Below are positions 27,701 to 27,955 of a stretch of 27,955 nucleotides of DNA, piece by piece. The stretch comes from a virus: positions 1 to 27,955 of IMG/VR virus record IMGVR_UViG_3300026263_000010; one strand, given 5' to 3'. The number at the start of each line of letters is the position of its first letter. Positions within the stretch are counted from its first letter, which is position 1. The notes beneath the pieces are model-generated. The model was given only the letters and a program-made list of their open reading frames with translations. It ran no database searches and was not told the DNA's origin. The position numbers were made by a program, and so were the translations under genes.

Positions 27701-27955
27701 TTCATTAGTATTCAGTTGTGATGCTCCTATGGGTAATCATGCATTTGTAGAAGGAGCTCCAAATGGTATCCTTGATAACTTAGGTGGTAATTACACTGCA
27801 GTTACAGGTACAACATATACTCCTGCAACTGGTGATCTAGTATTAACAATTGGAGCACACAGTCTTACAACTTCAAATACAGTTACTATTGCTAACAATG
27901 GTGTAACTTTCACTTGTGATGCTGATAATAATGCAACCAACCACTCATATCCAAG
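9738..27955 (+). CDS. Giant modular virion structural protein, gp7 position (partial, at least 6072 aa)
   Basis: One open frame starts at ATG 9738, five bases after gp6, and runs to the end of the window without a stop; at least 6072 codons. The start MPHKNIAISDRVENQLPEF, then FVDFLFQYYKSQEK, is typical of large tail proteins that follow gp6 in T4-like cyanophages. The gene holds the place of T4 gene 7 (wedge initiator, 1032 aa), but homology to gp7 is an inference. Domains in order: GxGY beta repeats (about 318-635); the SKGT-type block (about 666-748); GGGG-type repeats (about 1135-1351); YHYH domain (about 1418-1552); beta-propeller-like region (about 1855-2235); LamG 1 (about 2255-2425); two small carbohydrate-binding-like modules (about 2657-2788); more GxGY repeats (about 3095-3330); a conserved block (about 3538-3590); then helical modules, 85-residue repeats and LamG 2 (about 4039 to end). 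Likely a baseplate-attached adhesin or scaffold. No signal peptide or membrane segment is seen. Confidence 0.9.
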   Translation, partial: MPHKNIAISDRVENQLPEFIREEDRQFVDFLFQYYKSQEKTGRPYDILNNLLGYLDLDGYTSDELSNDTLLLSDIGLYDETITIESINGFKETDGSIKIDNEVIYYETVTRGPDAIVTPGVSPDQFDKKKQQLENPFQLFDGTRNKFPLSFLGTPVNPPSVDHLIVITYNEMLVPGTDYFLEGNEIRFAVAPRERSGADDSAFTEIVYLVGYADQAIVTTDAIPFEEYQGKKEYPLRVNTQPYTPTSAIGLIVKKNTRQLEPYTDYTVYGSEIIFRFPLGAADDIHIRSIEYIAPSFGSGASAVVSVDSLGQVDRLIPKTGGSGYRLDFEPKVVVQHNTGVGATAKTLVSGIKDINLIDGGQGYTSYNPPIALVGAPTGGTLAKVTLTVNDTTGQVDSLTIMNSGSGYDFIPAISFLNPGGCKIGQPTIDSEGRVNIDSIAVEEFGLNYSNPPIVYLDPAPEGGINAQAISRINQDGQVYEIVITNRGREYVTPPRARIIQPIGAQVLDVTVASGNVTNIEMLTGGNGYTDAPSVYIVDDRKDSYGDPIGGTGATAAATIFNGEITDINITNFGTGYSETEPPKIYIAEPQAARASVAVGFNELTGYEIIEKGSGYSPSAFLGCSRGVSGAVGYDILHNEIYAGEAALRQSTHPAASTVINLDSLFIKEVFDKFRRQYLPNIKIDYSVINPVQVIKSISDFYISKGTELATQYLFKIMFGEQVDIYYPREEIISPSAAAWVVDTVLRAELISGDPANLIDSQLIQYADSVDLSVKAANALIENVITIIEGKDTIYELAISEETLTGSFIIPYKTTLVEPLTTTGQIITVDSTIGWPERNGTIRINDQEIVQYKEKSLNQFIECTRSQNGVVEDWDPGTIIFSEIFVYVNKGTSAECKLRVLGIAEAGTTILEDTGSYYLQGDKLKVAKLGSSDEDERLSSWLYNVKKLIQVTSITPGGVNNQTATVVCGNPHGLLVSDQVTIYGANPVVFNGTFTVTSRIDAFQFTYQINTPTEIIPEGNILLSVDLNRGKSDVNSINSVVSEFTTNIQNSFFNDDHVYVASSGLPNYRVGPFTGSALIPGNQRKLLRFPRLVQTISERQDISANTSIGAWVNGVSIWAYKSGDFVRFGPLTDITVTNIGQDYDAGSKPALEITGGGGTGATGEVVVNGSLTSFVVTVEGSGYTESPLVSIVGGGGIGATAQAIVTGGRVTKILVEQPGTGYTSQPSVSVTGGGGTGAEATANVRGPVQSVSITANGSGYTELPSIRVNSGEGALAQPIVINGRIVSIAIINSGSGYTTAPTIVINGDGFGAIARAIIGTVGEDKGRVLSVEISNKGIGYTQGLTTVRLESVGDFAEFTPQVFEWNKNLQYDLTAKYDGARGYVFTGLNNQFGGEYAHLSDPKELRYVVGDNVFLNAVTQQFQEVSSNYEHSPILGWAYDGNPIYGPYGYIDPTDQNSGIRRLRTSYKLKDNVVYDLATNPNPARIDGPALDSYPAGSFVADYEYDFQSGDLDNYNGRFCKTPQYPDGTYAYFITIDASEAGVAEFPYILGPQFNSLPDPWNFTQGATQENIPQNVVRYRDPYVNVDIDVDRQPNQEADVLTTEIEGYPLIFEVQDSNSDGIIDANEQQEVLEMSEEATLQIYDYFPQVSEESRVDIEVETTTQFEDAQIDGFVIENPGQSYQVNDTIFFDDQDTGGFGASALIESVKGQVIQSYSKEIIGDRPYGVINTAANHDLRQQDELILNSSPVIDNTNKNFKVKVVSGVERINVNQIGVGYNEDIPPTFELITSAGQDGQLEIVLQNTGQINTVNIINSGNGYDPEEPPQIRVSHPQQFKKTRYWLTEYMEADGIVEVNDIKVTSQRYTYICGKITETDGDEAGFLAKFDDLGQRIWERTLIPTNALQKRAEFLKMVVNDTPENDLIYVTGQTKDPDNDLYNPDIWLGLYESGFNNANDPDGILQWQRAIAGISGSTRRDYVTSIALDQEQRIYLCGYTDTNSVDPDDMWIIQCGIEGDLVEKRKVASQDDSEKMHQIMMISDDRFFFIGVNDQNDDLIFGEFFYDGANLEIDWSKQIPTVGGRVVNPTMVMDDYGSIIVAWDVFNSAASKYDKIQINKFLLSTAQTTWDWSKTVTTTGNFLEMHHAGISYDQWGNYTLVSDVIGDQNQRYSVISYMKYDGTLLHQTKVDDTASIGFQAYTHALDNSGDTILAVNRQQSDQLVSWRMGNSVNPVEDTTKQNLGTYSYFSQSDITHDAAVYKFDGGSLKFNAVAPITISDLGLTPVEWSGRMWMSMNTTVWNTAHEPTLLHVNDATNTNSITATIQGDNTDPDYQKVILYLNGTQVASSVAATNWDAFAAGAWVHVTVQKRQESLGLYRYEVFIGGNQQITYQSTTDVALDDVVICGPSSPPNTSNSFRGNIDDFVLDDAAQYPGTSYTVPTAEIAITTSNSDVALIKFDRAHTQRASYTLTGLNNHSTVAFTDHVAGMTWTSISPGAISVWNEGPGGLQILDMSQTFSTLIPGTYTLSSVYDQYASKTSTIPSPRGKRLIISADVIPKFYMRDALYQKIDNVQQFTFTQPIKLTKYSILQQFNDVGTTTAFGTITEVPTGTVQNPGLGTEYSVGKIYGSFNTSDRFRTTTVGGDINQIEGTYFDAEEEESPWQQLTAYAQGDRVYNQKRIYEAQSAGTSGTIAPQHNTGVVSDGVINWAFIDDAGKFNIDLTEHPYPRPQYTGLDMPEWLPHRLYATGQRVWYKLNVYQVAVGGGGVTTTTPPTHTTGDVSDGTVTWSFVETSEAISLYTRLMPYDLGNNYRIEILEIHPGSNYIPNDVVSVNIGNITLTEDEKSVEISGFASVKKIRITARLEKDVILSSSLRTSKVYCTSNSPHFYKEDEIIFTEGFSGDQYNGSFFIDDVIGSREFTFGIRATAVSDPTFVNNGIANVNIYAKHPTLIFTRNHQYNFELSDVSNFGYYLSFSQDNQYKLEYSFNNTVREGTPGIAGAGSSTPFVKFLALGDVTNISYYFDPSRTGDNSPVGVNSYIDVITTPYQGRFNISEIVSDTEFKFPLHKEPERSNAEIGSDDQGNEYSYYSTTSTRAVGPINTIKLVSPGGFYKKLPIISDIASFRQIEKVVIDDGGTEYAPGVYYDVPVDGDGEGGKVTVTVLLDDETGSGTIASVDVADPGKGYTIASVDIDAITGILGPTLSGSGGAVSVIIPSEGSGASVFLTGKNIGKIKRLKNNEFGFGYSHDYTLKPEITFPVNLQLFNTSILSEIKITDPGAGYTSTPAVVIDGGGGSGADAVAIIKNNRLNEIIIKNPGAGYSSEPTITLKSEFNYVVNLDLNYLQFNFPHGITTGAEIQFRAEDVGSTEGVLPKPSSAGLTSLVAGQLYYAIAGQVNSLESDQIRFALTLQAAQAGDYITFLTQGSGRQVLLTEVFGGKAEAVVETSRFLEGEEVFQGSAVELSSATGKVSTNTGWQIGPKILKIVDYDGDWKIGEKVIGSISKASGIIDNLSIARGVLNIGSLTKTPGKFIDNVGKPSEIVQKIQDSFFYQNFSYVVKSEIPITKWKTQILENNHPAGFNMFGQLQIVGGKDVSGRKVGTEFTKEVNINNYSNVNQITSFGAAQPIYTDYNNTEVLFRKKRLTSSEEILTSIVKKLDNIQEQFNGIDKQFPLTVEGEQIIVQENQLLVTINGVIQAPGVSYSVVGGNLVFDEAPKPASRVNYRSLEITPTTIYRIELYSGQAGPPNFGIFPTLGQQVQGADSDVIATVIDSGTTHIDVINLVGGTFNLNEEIKRTTLFSGLILSVTAINSETIFQFGESISNLDGDTAIIEETNIDDQGNVTDAIVVSKTSGTAQFETGIFDLRLNEFVYSAGSKIAGQITFISPYIDPATSDPVDELIINPGSTFYGLLFERLVSITNPNVIIDNISQSSITPTELYDSASRINNDFLDFEEVRNTEVEYTQLAGGNFQEGDIVINNRANYGNPVSVFHGAATNRFKDASAMILGNKDQIVDFAEAEIAVKHPRYYFPGDVITNSWSRYSDAYRLIQKNKSYIANKAYDEMMTQYTSLAVPDPNKCIRDLELYIDAISIDIFRGGNVYTRKLCEKFFDSLGNFVYVNNESAETRYGFEKAKDMMKLAITNNLTAVFQVPANAGGDSLHTWAGGTASNAVQSGGDYTHTWTGGTASNAVQSGGDYTHTFVAPAVVNGVTSNTGNLPNIVTDVVYTASSGDMIITSAGHGLTTSNTISIANNALTFTCGMGTGSPHTWVGGTASNAVTVNGSVQKDVTDATYTPTTGILELTIGSHSYTSADTIIIAANSLSFTCTKDQDQTTHTYPRSTDPVYNTSLPVISATGTTITVNVGAVTGWKTYPRATDPVSGSNIAIIGTTTDTITINVGPAPIVNHNVTNATYDAVSGLMEVTIGSHSLTANTSVRIADNSLTFSCLMDGNSSDKTYPRVTDPAYQTAVNITAVTATTITLDVGAAPIVNHNVTNAIYNTGTGAIELTIGSHSLSEGTAIRIAPNSLTFTCLMDSNGTTHTYPRSTDPAYNTALNIDGVTATTITVHVGQSVGRPNAGITYTPYSEIDHSGYDGNGITADPSPNDPYGTNGANQSNNGTDNCSDVQASITTLYDVVDETLLNGTLVDLPSESFGSYSPGQIKCRRDIGLMIDALAEDISQGGNYNIIEFTKKYFDAVGAPITNGLIGEYAESLTAIDKAMHLSFQAINNLLYYQVNTRTLSPGLMLKDPTTYQGSYSGGEADLEEFDVSDAVYTPANGLMVITIGNHTLTTSDTVTIRPHSLTFTCAADNDETLHAYPRAGDPAFNTALAISAKTATTITVDIGSTPLVQYTPTDALYDPATGDMELTIGAHSLQLNDYVTIANDSLTLTCDMDANGSTHLYPRSTDPASGKRLFIHGTTATTITINVGASPDDHQYVHDFVVAAAGAVSSGGGYVHTFVKALDNAIFTGGGTTAKYFDPNYDSGRNETIQNCANVQAYIATLVDISTTAITAQNLNNINALASITDGTFVAGENIRTTKIAYKDRSGGLFIVGDTITGVTSGATFEAIGSNSGLKWIFADAITGSFQDGEYVTNSTTANQNGVSLSVIQKYKRLSGEKSIKFPATGYLVTRDSYDFSFGNTADFTVQGWVRADNLSTTQHLFDFRRLSVSSGLRITLQTNGAITVYNGTSQLLTGGTLVANNWHHVAVVRTASVLQLYVDGVQVGGNYADTNDYGYAAIYIGADFNGASQFTGYMDNVVVKNGQSDFNTGFVPPTQIDYSNQYVKFGLDGEQPFVIDNQETYAIYTGQRISSAAVKELNYDQNFAIIENVDLGRSDHRNCADIIDLNAAWIAEEAVGRMEAAFPDFVVPGNNVAEGTYQGTNNCVRDTKDYIIGALVKDLRDGGNYNSLYTARTYLEASGKLKHVSNEILQTLYAWDQAFVLCKYAITTTDIDLKGVYTQRLRIPNNFSSPASQSIQDEFDTLGREVLEVLAPNPDIFRDTGVLIWKNRDYIAEEVAGYILDKYEIDFNGTLTQFHIIPGGGRPTCERDIKQFILPAVIADLCTGGTYNVELLIDQYLDNQDNILHVEHELNPMLDAFEHAKYLTQKAGNNLLLSPGEVAADFGIPAWTQEDYHTPLFTARGAFRDDTITIDDEGYPQDSVSNWNRYKDATNAIKANIDLIAHEAVETMNDMSKYALFKINGGPVNCSDDVKDVLNALTHDLNYNCNERTWDAASLYVETEDNSLKHIEDDWEATVTVMKLVRDMATVTMRNGFGRDYIPGNDPGNVDLSSFEANSREQVFADCADAIDTNIRWIAEQAVKAGTTQYPSLSINGGSSAMWWKEFTPTNATYAAAAGVLTLTIPNHGLNIGEHISIAADGLIFTCSMDSYGSNHSYPRNTDPAYEKRIVIVDADVDTISVNIGPTPTVNHDVTDATYTPTTGELVLTVGTHSIPAPTTYTPTDVAYDPVSGILTFTHTATGGAFENGQVIKIADDSLVFSCDAPMGNHAFVEGAPNGILDNLGGNYTAVTGTTYTPATGDLVLTIGAHSLTTSNTVTIANNGVTFTCDADNNATNHSYP
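10690..11640 (+). repeat. First GxGY beta-repeat array (giant protein)
   Basis: About eight copies of a 30-45 residue unit end in SGSGY, GQGY, GNGY, GTGY or similar, followed by a Pro-Pro strand (for example SGYDFIPAISF, NGYTDAPSVYI, TGYSETEPPKIYI) and a GATA-rich strand. Repeats of this type occur in phage and secreted structural proteins and suggest a beta-solenoid or stacked beta-sandwich rod. Confidence 0.75.
11727..11980 (+). other. SKGT-type conserved block of tail proteins
   Basis: The segment has FIKEVFDKFRRQYLPNI, then IKSISDFYISKGTELATQYLF, then FGEQVDIYYPREEIISPSAA. The cadence (K-fr-qylP, ik-DFY-SKGT, lF-imFge-v-iyYP) is the one I recall from large structural proteins of T4-like cyanophages. 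It marks the conserved part of the giant protein, whereas the rest is repetitive. Type and recall only; no search was possible. Confidence 0.55.
13140..13790 (+). repeat. GGGG-type beta-repeat array
   Basis: Four to six units of about 35-40 residues read GSGYTESPLVSIVGGGGIGA, TGYTSQPSVSVTGGGGTGAE and so on, each ending in a Gly-rich turn, an Ala-rich strand and a short v-x-i-x-v strand. The DNA copies are diverged but recognisable, including repeated GGTGGCGGTGGTACAGGTGC-like stretches. This looks like a regular beta-solenoid spacer. Confidence 0.75.
13986..14390 (+). other. YHYH-type domain in giant protein
   Basis: The motif HSPILGWAYDGNPIYGPYGY (residues from about 1431) followed by DNYNGRFCKTPQYPDGTYAYF and then FPYILGP matches the YHYH family: hsp-ilGwa-DG-PIYGP, D-NGr-TP-yP-GTYaYh, fPYiiG. 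The family is named for a YHYH motif; here it reads YAYF, so the second and last His are not kept. YHYH proteins are mostly uncharacterised bacterial secreted proteins. In a tail protein it would be a surface-exposed insert. Confidence 0.75.
15300..16450 (+). other. Probable beta-propeller region in giant protein
   Basis: Repeated units of about 45-60 residues carry the pattern strand-C/V-G-kt/YT-d, then ld-x-G-x-x-W/K: YICGKITETDGDEAGFLAKF, IYVTGQTKDPDNDLYNPDIW, IYLCGYTDTNSVDPDDMWII, FFFIGVNDQNDDLIFGEFF, then IIVAWDVFNSAASKYDKIQI. This is the look of SBBP/NHL-type beta-propeller blades, as found in secreted bacterial proteins. The number of blades is not certain from sequence reading alone. 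Confidence 0.55.
16500..17010 (+). other. LamG/concanavalin-like domain 1
   Basis: It begins YKFDGGSLKFNAVAPITIS, continues to FAAGAWVHVTVQKRQ and GLYRYEVFIGGNQQI, and ends in FRGNIDDFVL. The order of a flat f-g strand, W-h-vavqr, lyvdG and f-G-iDd is the Laminin_G_3 jelly-roll cadence. Such domains bind sugars or proteins. A second copy occurs at 25062-25505. Confidence 0.7.
17704..18100 (+). repeat. Two carbohydrate-binding-like modules in tandem
   Basis: Two copies of about 55 residues share W-x-x-x-x-YA-G-RV-x-x--x-Y-A, then P-H-TG--SDG-v-W-F: PWQQLTAYAQGDRVYNQKRI and PEWLPHRLYATGQRVWYKLN. Each ends in THTTGDVSDGTVTWSFV or similar. The aromatic pattern resembles the small chitin-binding (CBM5/12-like) modules that phage tail proteins use. 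Ligand unknown. Confidence 0.6.
19020..19720 (+). repeat. Third GxGY beta-repeat array
   Basis: Units end in PGGFY, GGTEY, PGKGY, PGAGYTSTPAVVIDGGGG and PGAGYSSEPTITL, like the arrays at 10690 and 13140. Three separate blocks of the same repeat, divided by unrelated modules, point to growth by duplication and insertion. Confidence 0.7.
20346..20500 (+). other. Conserved FYQNFSY block
   Basis: IQDSFFYQNFSYVVKS followed by KWKTQILENNHPAGFNMFG (residues about 3538-3575) matches the pattern D-yyYQ-fSYvvks-w-vHPAGf that I recall from the end of large phage tail proteins. It may mark the former C-terminus of a shorter ancestor, with everything after it added later. That reading is an inference. 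Confidence 0.5.
21852..22166 (+). repeat. Helical Cys module, copy 1
   Basis: The module runs from YRLIQKNKSYIANKAYDEMM through KCIRDLELYIDAISIDIFRGGN to RYGFEKAKDMMKLAITN. The signature is C-x-R-D-(x)n-I-x-A-x-x-D-x-x-GGN flanked by two amphipathic helices. Related copies occur at 23577-23940, 25737-26070, 26352-26550 and 26700-27010, with 27110-27200 as a partial one. The number and order suggest repeated all-alpha units between beta-rich modules. Confidence 0.65.
22181..22320 (+). repeat. 57-bp tandem repeat in frame
   Basis: TGGTGGTGAC starts at 22181, 22238 and 22295, so the period is exactly 57 bp, or 19 residues (unit SGGDYTHTWTGGTASNAVQ). Two full copies and the beginning of a third are nearly identical, and a further TWVGGTASNAV occurs at about 22520-22550. 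The in-frame period keeps the giant reading frame open, and the low divergence points to recent slippage or unequal recombination. Confidence 0.85.
22371..23430 (+). repeat. 85-residue beta-repeat array, first block
   Basis: Four copies in a row (from 22371, 22577, 22927 and 23179) carry the pattern NVTNATY, G-x-x-E-L-TIGSHSL, (I/V)RIA-NSLTF-C, (H/K)TYPR-TDP, ATTITxxVG. Copies 3 and 4 are exactly 85 residues (255 bp) apart and share 36 identical bases (22915-22950 and 23170-23205). Copy 2 and copy 4 share 32 identical bases (22713-22744 and 23328-23359). Copies are in frame with the giant gene. Confidence 0.8.
23577..23940 (+). repeat. Helical Cys module, copy 2
   Basis: NCSDVQASITTLYDVVDETL leads to KCRRDIGLMIDALAEDISQGGN, then helices to KAMHLSFQAINNLLYYQ. 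The C-RRDI-IDAL-ED-GGN core matches copy 1 at 21852 closely. Confidence 0.7.
24015..24540 (+). repeat. 85-residue beta-repeat array, second block
   Basis: Two copies: one with DAVYTPANGLMVITIGNHTL, SLTFTC, AYPRAGDP; one with DALYDPATGDMELTIGAHSL, SLTLTCDMD, LYPRSTDP, ATTITINVG. They match the block at 22371 but are more diverged at DNA level and appear richer in GC-ending codons. A short GAVSSGGGYVHTF motif, similar to the 57-bp unit, follows. Confidence 0.75.
25062..25505 (+). other. LamG/concanavalin-like domain 2
   Basis: From GEKSIKFPATGYL, through FGNTADFTVQGWVRADN, NNWHHVAVVRT, LQLYVDGVQVGG to FTGYMDNVVV, this is a clear Laminin_G_3 domain: f-W-r-d, NxWHHVAv-R, LYvDG and f-G-mDNv-v. 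It is a better fit to the family than domain 1 at 16500. It could bind a host surface glycan. Confidence 0.85.
25737..26070 (+). repeat. Helical Cys module, copy 3
   Basis: NCADIIDLNAAWIAEEAVGRM, then NCVRDTKDYIIGALVKDLRDGGN and helices to TLYAWDQAFVLCKYAIT. The C-RD-I-GAL-KDLRDGGN core is the best-kept of the series. Confidence 0.7.
26352..27200 (+). repeat. Helical Cys modules, copies 4 to 6
   Basis: Copy 4 has TCERDIKQFILPAVIADLCTGG. Copy 5, after IKANIDLIAHEAVETM, has NCSDDVKDVLNALTHDL and then a helix pair. Copy 6 is partial: DCADAIDTNIRWIAEQAVKAG. Together they make a run of all-alpha modules directly before the last beta-repeat block. Confidence 0.6.
27249..27955 (+). repeat. 85-residue beta-repeat array, third block (runs off window)
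   Basis: Copies start at 27249, about 27501 and about 27791. One has NATYAAAAGVLTLTIPNHGL, LIFTCSMD and SYPRNTDPAY; the next DATYTPTTGELVLTVGTHSI with an insert that repeats TYTPTDVAYDPVSG; the last TYTPATGDLVLTIGAHSL, then TVTIANNGVTFTCDADN. A 36-base stretch (27507-27542) differs at only two positions from 22575-22610, almost 5 kb away. The window ends inside the last copy. Confidence 0.75.

Overview
The window looks like part of the genome of a large T4-like contractile-tailed phage (myovirus), most likely a marine cyanophage. The evidence is the baseplate order PAAR-like tip protein, gp25, gp6, then a giant structural gene in the gene 7 position, together with a perfect T4-type late promoter (CTATAAATA at 6975-6983), very tight gene packing and all genes on the + strand. 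Assignment to a cyanobacterial host is an inference. It rests on the style of the small genes and on copies of TTTTCCACA, the DnaA-box form described for cyanobacterial origins.

Layout. Positions 1-89 hold the C-terminus of an upstream gene. Positions 90-364 are non-coding, with a cluster of TTTTCCACA-type boxes and a consensus host sigma70 promoter (TTGACA, 17 bp, TATAAT). Positions 365-1039 carry four tiny genes, each overlapping the next by ATGA. Positions 1040-1342 are doubtful: one weak ORF plus strong inverted repeats. Positions 1343-2298 hold an NlpC/P60 hydrolase resembling the lambda tail K protein, an AbrB-like small protein and a small coiled-coil protein. Positions 2305-6974 hold a 1268-residue virion structural protein, a cysteine-rich PAAR-like protein and two tiny conserved-type proteins. 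From the late promoter onward come a 48-residue protein, gp25 and gp6.

From 9738 to the end of the window runs one uninterrupted reading frame of at least 6072 codons that does not terminate in the window. It is a mosaic: an N-terminal region of baseplate-protein type, arrays of Gly-x-Gly-Tyr beta repeats, a YHYH domain, a probable beta-propeller, two LamG/concanavalin-like domains, paired small carbohydrate-binding-like modules, repeated Cys-containing helical modules, and an about 85-residue repeat whose copies are nearly identical at DNA level in places.

How the genes work together (inference): gp25 and gp6 build the baseplate wedge, the PAAR-like protein would cap the central spike, the NlpC/P60 protein would cut peptidoglycan, and the 1268-residue and giant proteins would form baseplate-attached host-recognition or surface-binding structures. 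The early-type promoter with its tiny coupled genes is an islet of different regulation inside this late structural region. No tRNA, CRISPR array, transposase or minus-strand gene was supported.
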